The position numbers and the translations under genes were made by a program. From assembly GCA_009760855.2 (NCBI GenBank), contig WPIO01000184.1:40001-104000 (forward strand): DNA of 64,000 bases, read 5' to 3'. The notes under the pieces were generated by a model. The model searched no databases. It saw only the letters and a list, made by a program, of their open reading frames with translations, and was not told the origin of the DNA. This document shows, piece after piece, positions 43,140 through 54,805 of the stretch. Position 1 is the stretch's first letter; every line of letters begins with the position of its first letter. The DNA comes from Cristatella mucedo (Eukaryota > Bryozoa > Phylactolaemata > Cristatellidae).

Positions 43140-44755
43140 TTTTGCTCGGCGTGCAGAAAGCTTGCCCAGAACCAACATCAACAGTTTCACAAAACCCATG
43201 CAGCCGAAGGGTGCATGGTAAATGGCGCCCTTCGGCCCCTACTCCCACTCGAATCTCTTACCTCCACTGCTCCAGTCCACTATCTCGCCACCAGGGGCTT
43301 ACCAGCCTGTGTCCGTACCACATCGCAGGCGGATTACAGCTGTGCACCGGCCGACCCTCATGGTGAATCCACCATCTGGCCACTAGTGGGTTACTGGTCC
43401 ATGTCACGTAACAAGCTCATTAGAGGAGCCGGCACATACTCAACTGCATGCCCCCATTGAACATAGAGTCACAAGTTTCTAGCAGCCACACAAGTAGCTG
43501 CTATGTACAGGGCAGCAACGAACGAGCCTATCTACAAACGACACTACACATCCGGCATAGCAGCTAACACAAGTGGCTACGATGTACAGAGCACAAATTA
43601 ATGAGCCTATCTACACACGAGACAAACTACACACTAACTATCGTCGACATAGCAGCTAATATCAATAGCTTACCTACATCCTACCTTTCGGCAGCTCGCC
43701 AGAGAAGCGCTGGTGTGCTGCCTCTCTCGATCAGCCAGCAACGTGAGCCACCGGCCATCGTCACCGAGCCAACGTCTACAGCCTACAGCCACTGTATTGC
43801 AGACCTCAATCGCCGTCGCTCCATCCACCACTTCCAATTCTGCAGCGTCGTCGCCGACATAAGCTGACACTTCTCCATCCTGTGTATCCTCTCCAACCTG
43901 AGCGGTCTCTCCGGCCTGCACGGTCTCTGTGGCCTGCATAAATTGTCCCTCCTGGACCGCCTCTCCCTCCTGCCTCCTGCTCAATCTCTCCGTACCAAGC
44001 AGAATGCCCTCTCTGCACACATTCTCCGGCCTGTGCAGACTCTTTGGTCTGCATGCACTCTCCGGCCTGAGCCATGTCACAGCCCGCCAGCTGGTCGCTG
44101 ATAAACGTCACCTTCATGGCTTGACCTGCATCGCCGACCACTACCTCTCTGGCAGTCGCCACCGACTCTTTTTGCCGAAGACTGGTTAACGGACGCCGCC
44201 GACGCTGTCGCAGTCAGTGATGACTCTGTCGCCGACGCCGCCGACTAAGTCGTGGTAGCCGCCGATGAATCAACTCTCCGGCTTGAGCCAGGTCACAGCC
44301 CGCCAGCTGGTCGCTGGCCAATTTTCTTGATCTTCCTCTCGAAATTTAGCAGCTCGCCAGCAAAGTCCCCGAAGCCATCGAAGCCTCGGAGCGCTGCATA
44401 AGACATGTTCAATGGCGTCATCGGCTCCGTCCCACGAAATGGCTTGTGGTTCGGCATACGGAACGCTTACCCGGAACCAACACCAACAGTTTATAGCACT
44501 ACTCACGGAGCCGAAGGGTCTATGGCTCCCTTTGACTGCTACTCCCACTGAACTCTCTGTCTTGGACTACTGCAGTCCACCATCTTGCCACCAGTGGGTT
44601 ACCGGCCTGTGTCCACACCAAATCATTGGTGGATCGCAGCTGTGAAACGGCCGACCCTCATGGTGAATCCACGATCTGGCCACCAGTGGTCTTCGGGCCT
44701 GCACTCATGCCACATCAAAAGCTCATCAGAGAAGCCGGCATACACTCGAACTACA
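43140..44755 (-). mobile_element. Gag-only LTR element, deleted duplicate
   Basis: Two LTRs (43140-43447 and 44445-44755) enclose 1.0 kb instead of 1.63 kb. Left flank is TTACC (43135-43139) and right flank is TTGCC, a decayed target-site copy. The insertion is shared with 20157-22413 and so predates the segmental duplication. The internal deletion removes most of gag. Confidence 0.75.
44318..44457 (-). pseudogene. Gag-like protein, N-terminal remnant
   Basis: On the minus strand from ATG at about 44457 the frame reads MPNHKPFRGTEPMTPLNM, then DGFGDFAGELLNFERKIKK, and joins unrelated internal sequence at about 44318. The capsid core and heptad tail are gone. Confidence 0.7.
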
Positions 44756-45240
44756 TTGCCCAGCACCCCCTCCCGACTTTCGTCAGAACATCCCCTGACT
44801 TGACGACCTTTAAAAAGAACCGGTTCCGTCTAGCGGTTAAGGTGCTCGCCCCGACTAAGGTCTGACTAAGTTCGTGGGCTCGAGCCCGAGACATATGTGA
44901 AGGGCCTGAATAGAGATTAGATTCTATTGGGGCGTTAAATAAATGAATTTTATTTTGTTACATATTAAGAACCTAAAAGCACACCTATTTAGGACAGCAT
45001 TTAGTGGGTCGCTGTGATTCGTCCTTCACTTGCTTATGCGTGGCGACAATGTGCATGCTGCCACTAACCACATTTGCTTGCTACCCCTATGCTTTAACCC
45101 CTAACGATGTTATTCATTTTAGTTGTTTACCAAGCATGATATTACTCACCATTCAATTGCATTTTCCTTTGCACCCAATGTAAAGCACGTAGAGAGAGAG
45201 ATTGAGTGCTCTGAGGGCGCTTTATCAAGTGCATTCTTTT
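44756..45240 (+). mobile_element. L2-type LINE 3' end, split by a SINE
   Basis: Same nested structure as 22414-22930, with the SINE at 44822-44950 and L2 resuming at CCTAAAAGCACACCTATTTA. The hairpin lies near 45185-45230. Confidence 0.8.
44822..44950 (+). repeat. tRNA-derived SINE nested in L2
   Basis: CGTCTAGCGGTTAAGGTGCT (A box), CGTGGGCTCGAGCCCG (B box), then the GGCCTGAATAGAGATTAGAT hairpin region and an ATGAATTTTATTTTGTT end. Best preserved copy of the family here. Confidence 0.82.
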
Positions 45241-45861
45241 TTAAAATCATATTATTACCCTTGCAAATCAAAAGAAATTCCAGAGCAACCCGACTTGTTG
45301 CACAATCCGGCAAGCTGGTAACCGTCACACCGTGCCCATTGATTGAGGCTCATCTGTGCCTTCCAGTCGAGCAGCGATTTCAGCTCGAGGCACTTCCAAA
45401 GATATCCCTCCTACCCAGCTGGTTAGATTAGTGACTCCATTCCAGCCCGAAGTGCTGCGGCAAACTTCTTCACGTCATTACGGGAAGGGGCCGCTCCGGT
45501 CCACCGCCTCCCAGCTCAGCAATTGGTTGGGTATTCGTTGCCTCAGTAGGGCTCGACATGTGGCTTATTGAAAGAAGTTTGAAACTAGGGCAACATGCTG
45601 TGTGGGCTCTCGGCATCACCCTCGCACACGAAAGACGGTTGCTTGACTCATCCCTAAGCATGATAAAACAATTTTTAGCTGATTTAACTGCCTCGTTTGC
45701 ACACAACCACTTGAGCCTTGAAGGCTACCACCACAGCTCGGTTGTTTGACTCATCCCCAAGCCAGATGGGAAAAAAATAATAGCTGATTTACTGGCTGCC
45801 TCTTTTGCACATCGGCAGCAGAGCATTAAAGGCTATCATCACAGCTCATAGCGGCAATAAA

Positions 45862-45934
45862 GGATCTACCACCGTAGGATTTGAACCCCCGAAATCTGAA
45901 CGGAGGTCAAGAAAAGAACCACCTGACCGAGACA
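45862..45934 (-). repeat. tRNA-like sequence
   Basis: Duplicate of 34192-34264, with the same A- and B-box-like motifs. Confidence 0.55.
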
Positions 45935-46304
45935 ATAAATAACGAAACCGTCCGGGCCTCGATTGACTGGGGTGCGAGGACCGTCTTAGCCCTGTAAAAA
46001 AGAAGCGGATGCACAGCATGAGGTACAGCGTCTACTGGTATTTTCAAATGAATAAATAACGCAGAGTAGTCACACGTGGCGAGACTCGAGCTTGCGACCA
46101 GTGAGGACGAAGCCAGCGATCGGTGAGCAAGGTGAAGCCCGTTAATAGAAGTGAATTACCGATTCCTACAGACATGGTAAAATCGTGCGACTGTGAAGCC
46201 TAAAGGCACACAAAATTGAGAACCACAGGCACGCACATGCACACGCACACACATACCCACACACAAGCACATGCAAATACACACACGTACACACCCAAAC
46301 ACGT

Positions 46305-47815
46305 TGGTTAATGACAAAGGCTGGAAACCTCTGCCGGGGAAATACGCCAAAAACCGGGCCAAAACAGCAGGTGGTGTGCCTAGTGGTCGCCGTCGCGCCG
46401 GCGTAAATTTAAATCGTTGCTAAACAAAACTGTTAATCCTTGTTTAACAGTGCATTTTTACCCTCGCCAACAAACTGACCCGTTCCTCCCGGAAAAGGTG
46501 GACTGGTGAATACTCTTTTTTCCATGATGGAGACTATACTTTTCATTTATAAAGTGCTGTAAAGAAGCTCCAGGTGCATTCAGCTTTGCGGGAGATAGCA
46601 AGCGACTGTTATTGCTATCACTTTGGCTTGAGGAAAATATTTCCTGACCACGACAACTTATCTCTTTATTACTGTCTACAAGTAGTACTGCTCTACTAAA
46701 AAGTAGTAATTCTCTAATTTTCTCTGCTGTTTTAATTACAATTAGCTTGAAATTACTAGCGGATAGAAAAATATCTACTCAAACCACGGTTCTCACTAAT
46801 GTGCTATGAATCAGGGGATCCTAGTTAAAGATTCAAGAACAACTAGCAGACGACAAAATGTCAGATGACGTACTGGCGCAGTTAAAATATTGTTTGTCTG
46901 ATCATTATCAATCAGGTCAACGTACTGGGCAGGTTTTTTCGGACGATCAGTCAGATGAGGAGTTCCAAAAATGATCAGTTCTTGAGGTTTTTCGCGTCTC
47001 CATTTATACCGATTTTCTGGAAAACGTGTTTTGGTCCTGTGGGGTCAGCCGTTACTGTTCGGCTATCACTAGGGTCAGCCATTAGTATTCGGCTATCAAT
47101 ATCACTAACTTCAAGAGAAGATCGTGAGTAAGGAAGGTGCTGACCTACGTATAATTCAAGGCTTGGCTGAACGTCGACATCGAAATTAAAAAATCAGGGA
47201 AATTCACGTTTTCAAGTTGACATCCAGTTGGTCATTATCTGGTGGACGCTTTCTAAAACTGAAATTTTTAGCCTAAGCTGGCTGAAAGTCTGCAGTAAAA
47301 CTTAGGTCATCTAACAGAGTGCCTTACATTTGGTGTGTCCGGGGAACAGAGGTCAGAGGTCAGAGGAGCTAAACACTTCAAAATTTAAGGTTGCCCATGT
47401 TGTCTGGCATAAGACTAGTTTATGACTCGAGTCCTAACACGAAAAAATTATGCACAGTTTCCAAAAAACTATCTACGTTGGCTGCCGTGGGTAGTTACGC
47501 CCATTCCGATGGCCTGGTTGGAAAGAGAAGTTGAACGGTAAACAAGTGTGGCACGTGGCCTACTCGAGGCGATTGTACACACTTGGTAATGGGGCTCGTC
47601 TTACGCGATGACAAGTTGTCATTTTTGAATCCTAGACAGTCATACGGCATTCTTAATCTTTCAATTACTCGCCGACAATTTAAGTCTGCCACATTCAAAG
47701 CTCTGCTCGAGGCTTTAGCGCTCCCTCTCAGCCTTGGCGAAAAGAAGAAGTACCGGTATTTCCTGGGAGGTTTATTAGATTGATGCGGGACTGCTGGGGG
47801 CTGGTACATTCAGGC
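46305..47815. repeat. Segmental duplication block (pair with 5425-6955)
   Basis: A short CA repeat precedes it at 46228-46300. The join AACACG|TTGGTTAATGACAAAGG places unrelated duplicated blocks next to each other. No recognised gene. Confidence 0.8.
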
Positions 47816-48037
47816 AGCCGTTGGACAAACGGACATACAAGTGATACCCTAAATAAACCTCGACGTCGATAAGCTGCTCGACGGAAAGTCTGTGCAGGTC
47901 AAAGGTGAAGCGGCTTCATGTCGAAGTCAATATTTTCTCGACCAGTGAATTTAGCTGCTGGGGTTCGCACTCACTATAAGACTTTATTAGAAAAGTCAGA
48001 AGACTGCCAAATAGGGAGCCGTTAAAGTCGACCAAGG

Positions 48038-49049
48038 ACTCATATATCGAAACCTCACACCTTGCTAGTAAGTTCCAGTCTGGCTTTAGAGCTAATCACT
48101 CCACAGTCAGCATTGCCTAAGGTGTACATCGACCTACTTAGGAATGCTGACATGGGTAGAGTGTCTCTGCTTGTTTTACTTGATCTTTTAGCAGCTTTTG
48201 ATACCATCGATCACAAAGTTCTTCTAGAGCGCCACTCATCTCGCCTGGGCATCATTGGCACTGCTATGCAATGATTCAGATCCTATCTCAGTGGGAGACT
48301 CCAGAGTATTAACGTGAATGGACAAAGATCATCTGAAGTATCTCTGAAATATGGAGTACCTCACGGCTCCGTGTTAGGTCCGGCTATTTTCACGGTTTAT
48401 ACTCTCCCTCTTGCTGATGTGATTGCCAAGCACAATCTAGGCTTTCATTTTTATGCGGATGACAGTTAGTTGTACTATTACTTTGATCCCTCCCAGCCTT
48501 CGAGCACCTCAAATTCTCTCAACTCACTTGCTGCATGCATTGATGAACTCTGCACATAGATGGCAGCAAATTTTATAAAACTAAACGATGATAAAACTAA
48601 TTTACTAGTTAAGGGCAAACCCAATGTGATTCAGAGATTGGAAAGGTTGACTCTCAAAATTGGCTCTGCCAGCATATCTCCAGTTGAATCAACTCGAAAT
48701 CCAGGTGTCATATTCCAAAGCGACCTCTCGTTAGACGACCATATCAGCTCCACAGTCAAATCCGCCTATTTTCAACTTCATAACATTGCCAAATTTTGGG
48801 CTTGATTAGATAAGGATACCACATCTAAGTTGGTCCATGCATTCGTGACATCCCGTCTCGACTTCTGCAACTCACTGCTTTCTGGCCTACCTGCATGTGC
48901 GATCAGGCGATTGCAGCTGGTGCAAAACTCTGCAGTTAGGCTTGTCTGTCATGAGCTTCGCAGTTGCCACATTACTCCACTTCTCGCCGACCTGCACTGG
49001 CAACCTGTCAAGCAAAGGATTGACTTCAAGGTTTTGTCGCTCACTTTTA
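48038..49049 (+). mobile_element. L2-type LINE, truncated at both ends
   Basis: Starts inside the RT (ETSHLASKFQSGFRANHST-equivalent), contains LLVLLDLLAAFDTIDHKVLL and a catalytic box that runs into a stop (YADDS-stop), then KLNDDKTNLLV and [17 protein letters not shown]. It breaks off at KVLSLTF (49049), directly joined to exon 1a of locus C. Loss of the 3' end means this junction is not a normal insertion end. Confidence 0.87.
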
Positions 49050-49060
49050 GAATTTTTGAA

Positions 49061-49194
49061 ATGAAAAAAGTCTCGTTGAACCTTATCGTCACCGGTTGCA
49101 CAACCCTGCTGCTGGTGACTCACATTATCTTCGGCGAACGGATGCCACGCCTAAAGCATAATGTTCCAACCGGCAGCATCATTGGCATCTTAAG
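49061..49194 (+). CDS. IL-17-like locus C, exon 1a (signal-peptide exon)
   Basis: ATG at 49061, [20 protein letters not shown] then HIIFGERMP, open to a good donor TTAAG|GTAAAG at 49194/49195 in phase 2. The length of 134 bp equals locus B. Its promoter and 5' leader have been replaced by L2 sequence up to 49049, so expression would need another promoter. It is listed as coding because the exon itself is undamaged. Confidence 0.45.
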
Positions 49195-49350
49195 GTAAAG
49201 TGAAGATTCTATAAAATTGAAGATAAAACAAAGATACAAAAGAAACATATCATCAAATCAAAAGTAAGTAATGAAAATAAATTATAAAAATAATTACATT
49301 GAAAACAGAATAGAAATATAATGAAATAATAAATATGTAATTGTAGATTT

Positions 49351-49356
49351 TATAAA
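49351..49356 (+). promoter_or_regulatory. TATA box of exon 1b, locus C
   Basis: TATAAA followed by GGCAGCAAATACAGCGTC, as in the other loci. Confidence 0.55.
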
Positions 49357-49458
49357 GCTTTGTGGCAGCAAATACAGCGTCTTTCCGACGCTTTCGTAGG
49401 TTAGAAAAAGCAACTGGGAGACGAACGGACTTTTCGACAGGCTACTATTGCTTATGAA

Positions 49459-50378
49459 ATTAACCAAGTTTCACCTCTGCTTGTGATCACCTGTTTGACG
49501 ACCCTGCTTCTGGTGACACGCATCACCCTCATCACGCCGACGACAAATCAGCAGCAGAACGGACTAATCAGCAGCACCAGTGGCACAAATCGCGTGATGG
49601 CGGACAGCCTGGCGATGAAAGCTGTGGAGTATGTCGTGACGGGCGTATGTAGCGAACAGTGCCTTCTGGACAAAGCCTGGCAAGCCAGCGCCAGCCACGT
49701 CGTGACACGAACACCCGTGATCAAAGTCACCAGAATGAACGTTTTGGCGAATGGTAGAAAAATTAATTGCAACAGGTGAGCAGCATGCTCGCACCTAAGG
49801 CAGAGTTAGCTAAAGCGAAGATGATGTTGAATTGAATCGCCGTAGCTTCTGTCGCTTTCACTCCGTGTGTCTATTTATCGCACGATATTTGCATTTAACG
49901 TCTATCTATCTTTAACTCTATTTCTAGCTTTTCTTGCCCTACCTTTTCCGACATCCATATCTCTAACTCTTTCTCTATTTCTGAATTCACAACCCCAACT
50001 GTTTCTTTCTATCTGGGTCACTATATCCTAGCTTACTCTCTATTGCTCCTACTAACGAACTCAGTACGTCTTACCAGCTTTATCTCCATAAAGCCAAGGT
50101 CACGTTCGCTCCTGCTTAAAGATCGCACTTGCCCCTTGCAGCCTAAAGTGGTGGATCAAGATACGGAGCGCTTTCCGTGGCATATCAGCATGGAAATATG
50201 TCACCCAGATTGCAAAAACCAGCGCTCGCACAATTGCATCATGACGACACAGGGAGTGATGGTTTTGGTTGCGAAAAGAAATGCCTCGAGCACGGTCTAC
50301 GTGGTGCGCTCGGTCTACGTGGTGCGCTCGTTGCTTCATCACACCGAGTGCTCGTGCGTCCTGAAAACGGAAGGCTAA
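49459..50378 (+). pseudogene. IL-17-like cytokine, locus C (exons 1b and 2), probably disrupted
   Basis: Exon 1b aligns from 49459, where the start codon is ATT, to the donor AACAG|GTGAGC at 49775/49776; no upstream in-frame ATG exists before a stop at 49402-49404. The exon is otherwise open (CLTTLLLVTRITLITP, YVVTGVCSEQC). Exon 2 (50142-50378) has one G fewer than copy B just after the acceptor (AAAGTGGTGGATC against AAAGTGGGTGGATC), so splicing at the usual sites shifts the frame. The exon 2 frame itself is intact to TAA (DQDTERFPWHI, MEICHPDC, ECSCVLK). It also has an 18-bp in-frame tandem duplication (VYVVRS twice). A changed splice or start could rescue it; I think a pseudogene is more likely. 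Confidence 0.72.
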
Positions 50379-51420
50379 GCCTGACGGTATCACTTCGATA
50401 CATAAATATATTCATTGATATATTCAAGCAGCCTTGAAAAATGTATTCCCAGTATCACGTCGTCTAACTCTCTAGCACGTGGCAAAGCCAGTGCACTCAG
50501 CATCATCATGTTTGTTTCCACGCTCCCTGCCAATACAATTTTGTATGTGCACCCAGAAACACTTGAGCTAATATGTCGGGCTTATCTTTTTTTGCCTCGT
50601 GCTTATACGAGTCATTTCGCTGAAACTGACTGTACATTCGCTAACACTAGCCAGTTCTGACTTCAACCGTGGTGTCAATTTCACTTCTCTAACGACATTT
50701 ACGGTTCCTGCTATAATGGAGATTGACAACATTTAATGTCAGCCTAGGTGTATAAGCGAGCATTTTCCATGGAGATGCACGGGGCCTCAATTGATACGCC
50801 AAGAAATAACATGCAGACAACCTCTAGTTAATTAGCAACGGATTACAGTGGATCCGGAATTTGGCTGTGCCCTCGCAGCACAGATGCACTACAACGCACC
50901 GGAGAAATAGATTTTAAATTATTGAGTAAAAACGCCATCGCACTAGGGTAACTTTGCCCGGCCGACATTCTGTCGGTTATATTCATTATAGCTTAAACAG
51001 CTGTCAATCTTTACTCAGCAACATAGCAACGGCTGTGGGGCTCCATTTCGTCACCGATCCAAGAAGGCACACTAGAGGCGAACAAGTTGAGAAAGATGGC
51101 AAACTCAATAGCAGTTGCAGCAGCTTCGGCAGGCGTGAATGACCAGCTACTGGAGCGGCCGAGCAAGCGAACACTTTGCAGAGCTCCTCGATGACCGTCA
51201 CAGTGCTTATTAAGTTTGAGTTGGTCCTGCGAGTAGCGGATCTCGCACTGCAGAATAATCTTTCGACACGTTTGACGATTGTATTTCACATTCTAGAAAA
51301 CGGCGTTTAGCATCTACCCAAACAAACTTCCATTGATGGGCATCTCACGTTGTTGCCCAGATGGCCTCCGAACGCTGGGCTGAGCAGGCGACCGGGCGTT
51401 TTCGAAATGCCGTCTCTTAC
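50379..51420. other. Locus C downstream flank, end of third duplication copy
   Basis: Aligned with 17610-18494 and then 20003-20156. The similarity stops at CTCTTACC, the target-site motif of the LTR element in copy A, and resumes with CTCGCAAATCAAAAGAAGC, which matches 22946 onward for a short distance. No gene is seen. Confidence 0.6.
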
Positions 51421-51737
51421 CCTCGCAAATCAAAAGAAGCTGGCACGGCTGCTTGTTCGATTACATAGAGTGGAGGCGCTGTCTCCGGTCTGAGCACGAC
51501 AAATGCTGCCATCGGGTGTGGTATCTTTTGACGCACAAACAGCCTCCGGTAGAGCGATCCAGCAATGAGCCTGGACCTGATCGCTACTTCAATCCACTTG
51601 TTGCTGGGCTAGAAAGCTATGGTGGAAAGCTCTGCTAACAGCTGTCCATTACAGACAACCATGGATGTAACGTGACCAAGCGGTTAGCCCGTTACTTCGA
51701 GGATGTACGTATGACTTCCGCCGAAGAAAAAGAAATA

Positions 51738-51850
51738 TAATCCATTCGCTCAGCGCCCTCAGAGAACTCATTCTTTATCCAGGCGCTTCACGTATGCCAC
51801 TGGGCTTGAGCCTACGACCTCGACCGGACGTTGGTCAGGGTGGACAACTC
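51738..51850 (-). repeat. tRNA-derived SINE
   Basis: TCAGCGCCCTCAGAGAACTC ... CAGGCGCTTCACGTATGCCA ... CTACGACCTCGACCGG on the plus strand is the complement of the family. The A-box end is degenerate. Confidence 0.68.
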
Positions 51851-53784
51851 ACTCACTAGACTGCCTATTCAAAAGGCAAAGTTCAGCAACAGCGATTAAT
51901 CAAAGAAGAAGCAAATGAGCTTCGTGCTTTGAAGGTCAGGAAATGCGCAACCTACTATAACCTAAACAGCAGAGTGTGGTCGATTAGGGAATCGTTAGAG
52001 TTATCCACGATTTTCAATGCACACAAATTTGATTCTGATGTTTTGTAAATAAGTCTTCTTCAGAGCAGGACTTCACGGTCCGCAGTCGCACGCATTCTCA
52101 CCTAAAGATTTTCCTGTCGTCGCAACTCACCAATGGCTGATACCCTTATGCACGTGACTGCTAGACGTTTAACTTCATCTTGAATTCGAACTGTTCATGT
52201 CGGCATTTGCCTCCTTCACCCAATTTTCCTCTTTCCAGCTTCGCTTAATGTTTCTGCGCATGCTATAACCAGCATTCGATCGATCCAGACTTTCATCCAG
52301 CTTTCCAACTGCCGTCCTTCTGCCGTCTTGTTGCCTGTTATCTAGCATTAATTCTGCCCTCTTCCAGCGTGCTCAGTAGCCTACATAAACTAACCATCAA
52401 TGGATGTTATTTTTCTATGCGATAATAACTGTGTTGGATAATTTTTTAATAAATATCCTTTCACCAACCTGCCTGCCCGTGATGTTCTCAGTATAACTGC
52501 AAATTCTACGTTTTGCTAAGCTTTATCGTTTTAAAAGGCAAATCTCTCCTCATAGTTCCCAGCAGATCGCTGATGTCCCAAGTTAAGAGCCGCCAGTCTT
52601 TTTGGCATGAACATGCCGGCGCGTGGCAGCTGCTGGTAATCAGAGCTGAGCCTTAAATCAGAAAACGTCGGTGGCGCCTTAACGGCTTGTTCAGGACCCA
52701 TTGGAGTGTAGTTGCTCTCGAAGGATGTACATGCAAATAGACACTTAAGGGTGCCCCGATCTTTTTCACAGCTTAACACCTGCTATTGCAAGTAAGCTGG
52801 TTGGTCCAAATAAAGCTAAAGAATATTTAGGTTAATGAAGCCTGCTAGTGCTTGCTCAGTCAGTAATCTAGCTACCTGTTAGTTACAGTGTTGCAGCTAG
52901 TGACCAAAAGTAGGCACCATTCGCTGCAGGCCTGCTGCATGGCTTTGAAAGACAGACGGACGGCTTGACCGGCGATTAATCGATGCGTTCCATGCGAGTC
53001 GCATTCATGAGTCACTTTATGCTAGGAGGTTGGCAATTGGATTTTGTAGCGGCGAGCGGTAAAGGCTACAGTGGACAGATTTGGTTATACAGCAAATTGC
53101 GTTAGCAAAGCATTGAGCAACGCTGTAGCTCTTGCCTGTGTATGTGGCCAAGGTGAACGTTAGAGTTTGAGCGGCCAAGTTCATAACACAAGGCATAAAT
53201 GCGCATGCAAACAGGAAAACGCAAACAGTCGCAGCGGGTTCTAATTCACTGGGATGTGCATCACGTACGACTATTTCCTAACTCCTTAAAAATAAAAATG
53301 TTCTCGCGAACGATCAGTAGGCGGAGCGAATTGGAAGCAAGACTTGGAGAAGGCTGCCATCTAACCCTCTACGAAAAAAGAATACAAAGTAAGACTCGAC
53401 TAGGTTGGAAGCAGATAAAAAGCAACACTCACCGTCCGAACCAGACTTTATAGGGGAAGCTCCTACTTGAACTGCGAAAAAGTACCCAACATTCGCTAAC
53501 AAAGACATTCACCCGAATTACTCTGAAAGTAGTTAGAACGTTGCCCTGCCCATGTAAATAAAAAAGTAACCTACTGTCGTCCCTCACCAATTCATGCTTC
53601 GAATTTTGCGGCTTCACTCTATAGCAGTTTTTTTTAAATACGCGTGTATTCATTTAAAAGTTGATCAAAAAATTTAAAATTATACAGTGCTCCCTCGTAT
53701 GTCCTAGTCAATTATACACCAAGGCATTATAATTAAAATGAAAATTACTGTACGTATGGAACGCGGAAGACGACGGCAACGCAC
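51851..53784. other. Unassigned unique sequence
   Basis: About 1.9 kb without a recognisable gene, repeat or duplicated block. Short frames (for example 53199-53453 on plus and 52531-52779 on minus) show no motif. Remote or single-exon coding cannot be excluded. Confidence 0.4.
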
Positions 53785-54345
53785 CCTTGAACATTGCTGG
53801 CCACTTAAACACACTCCTACTGAGGTCGGGCATTCAGAGGAGCAGTAACCTTGATCTTCTTCGCTGTGCTGTACATCTAATGTACTCTAATGTACATGTA
53901 CTCCTAATCGCTTCATCACCAACTTCGTACCTAGCCGAACTGATGCATCACTTTAAGCCTCTTCGTAACCTCGGGTTCTGTGTGGACCAAAGAATGAGCT
54001 GTTCCATTCCTCCGCTTGAAGACCTTCTGCTACAGAAGCTTTAGCTCTGCAGGTCCTAGACTGTGGAACTCGCTTCCACAATTCTTATGCAACGACAACT
54101 ACTCTCCAACTGCCGACTATGGCACATCTTTTTCAGCTGTCCTGAACTGCTACTTCTATGCTACTCACTACCTCAACTGCTCTCCTGACTCTGCTATGCT
54201 TCCCACTTTCTCTTTGTTGCGTGAGACGGAGTCTGTTGGCTACCGAATGTGTAGCGAAAGCCGCTTGGGCTGTGAGTGAGCTATACAAAACTCTCCTGCC
54301 TAACACCCACATGGTCTTTATGACTTTGTGGAGTTAAAAACGGAG
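53785..54345 (+). mobile_element. LINE family 2 upstream of locus D
   Basis: Decayed at the 5' side, then SFSSAGPRLWNSLPQFLCND and LNCSPDSAMLPTFSLL, ending in TTTGTGGAGTTAAAAACGGAG. Same position relative to exon 1a as in loci A and B. Confidence 0.82.
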
Positions 54346-54408
54346 ATATATTAACTGAAACACCAGGACAGTGGTCAGACTTTGTGAACGGCTACTGATC
54401 GCTCTGAA

Positions 54409-54543
54409 ATGAACAAAGTCTCGTTTAAGCTTATCGTCACCAGTTGCACAACCCTGCTCCTGGTGACTCACATCATCTTCGGCGAACGGACGCCAAACCC
54501 ACCGCATAATGGGTCAACCGGCAGCATCAATGACATCAAATAA
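54409..54543 (+). pseudogene. IL-17-like exon 1a, locus D, splice donor lost
   Basis: ATG at 54409 gives [20 protein letters not shown] and 44 codons, closest to the likely ancestral exon 1a. At the donor position the sequence is AAATAATAC instead of AAAAGGTAAAA, so the frame ends at TAA 54541-54543 and no splice can occur there. Confidence 0.6.
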
Positions 54544-54697
54544 TACAAGGAAGATTCAATAGAAATGAAGATACACTAAAAATACCAAAGAAACATATAA
54601 TAAAATCAAAATTAAGCAATACAACTTAATTATTTAAAAAATACATTAAAAATACGATAGAAATAAAATGAAACAGTAAATATGTAAATGCAGATTA

Positions 54698-54703
54698 TAT
54701 AAA
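54698..54703 (+). promoter_or_regulatory. TATA box of exon 1b, locus D
   Basis: TATAAA in GATTATATAAAGCC, with the same downstream GGCAGCAAATACAGCATC block. It lies about 105 bp before the exon 1b ATG. Confidence 0.55.
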
Positions 54704-54805
54704 GCCTTGTGGCAGCAAATACAGCATCTCTCCGACGCTTTTATAGGTTAGAAAAAGCAACTGGGAGACGAACTTACTTTTCGACAGGCTACTGTTGCTT
54801 GTGAA

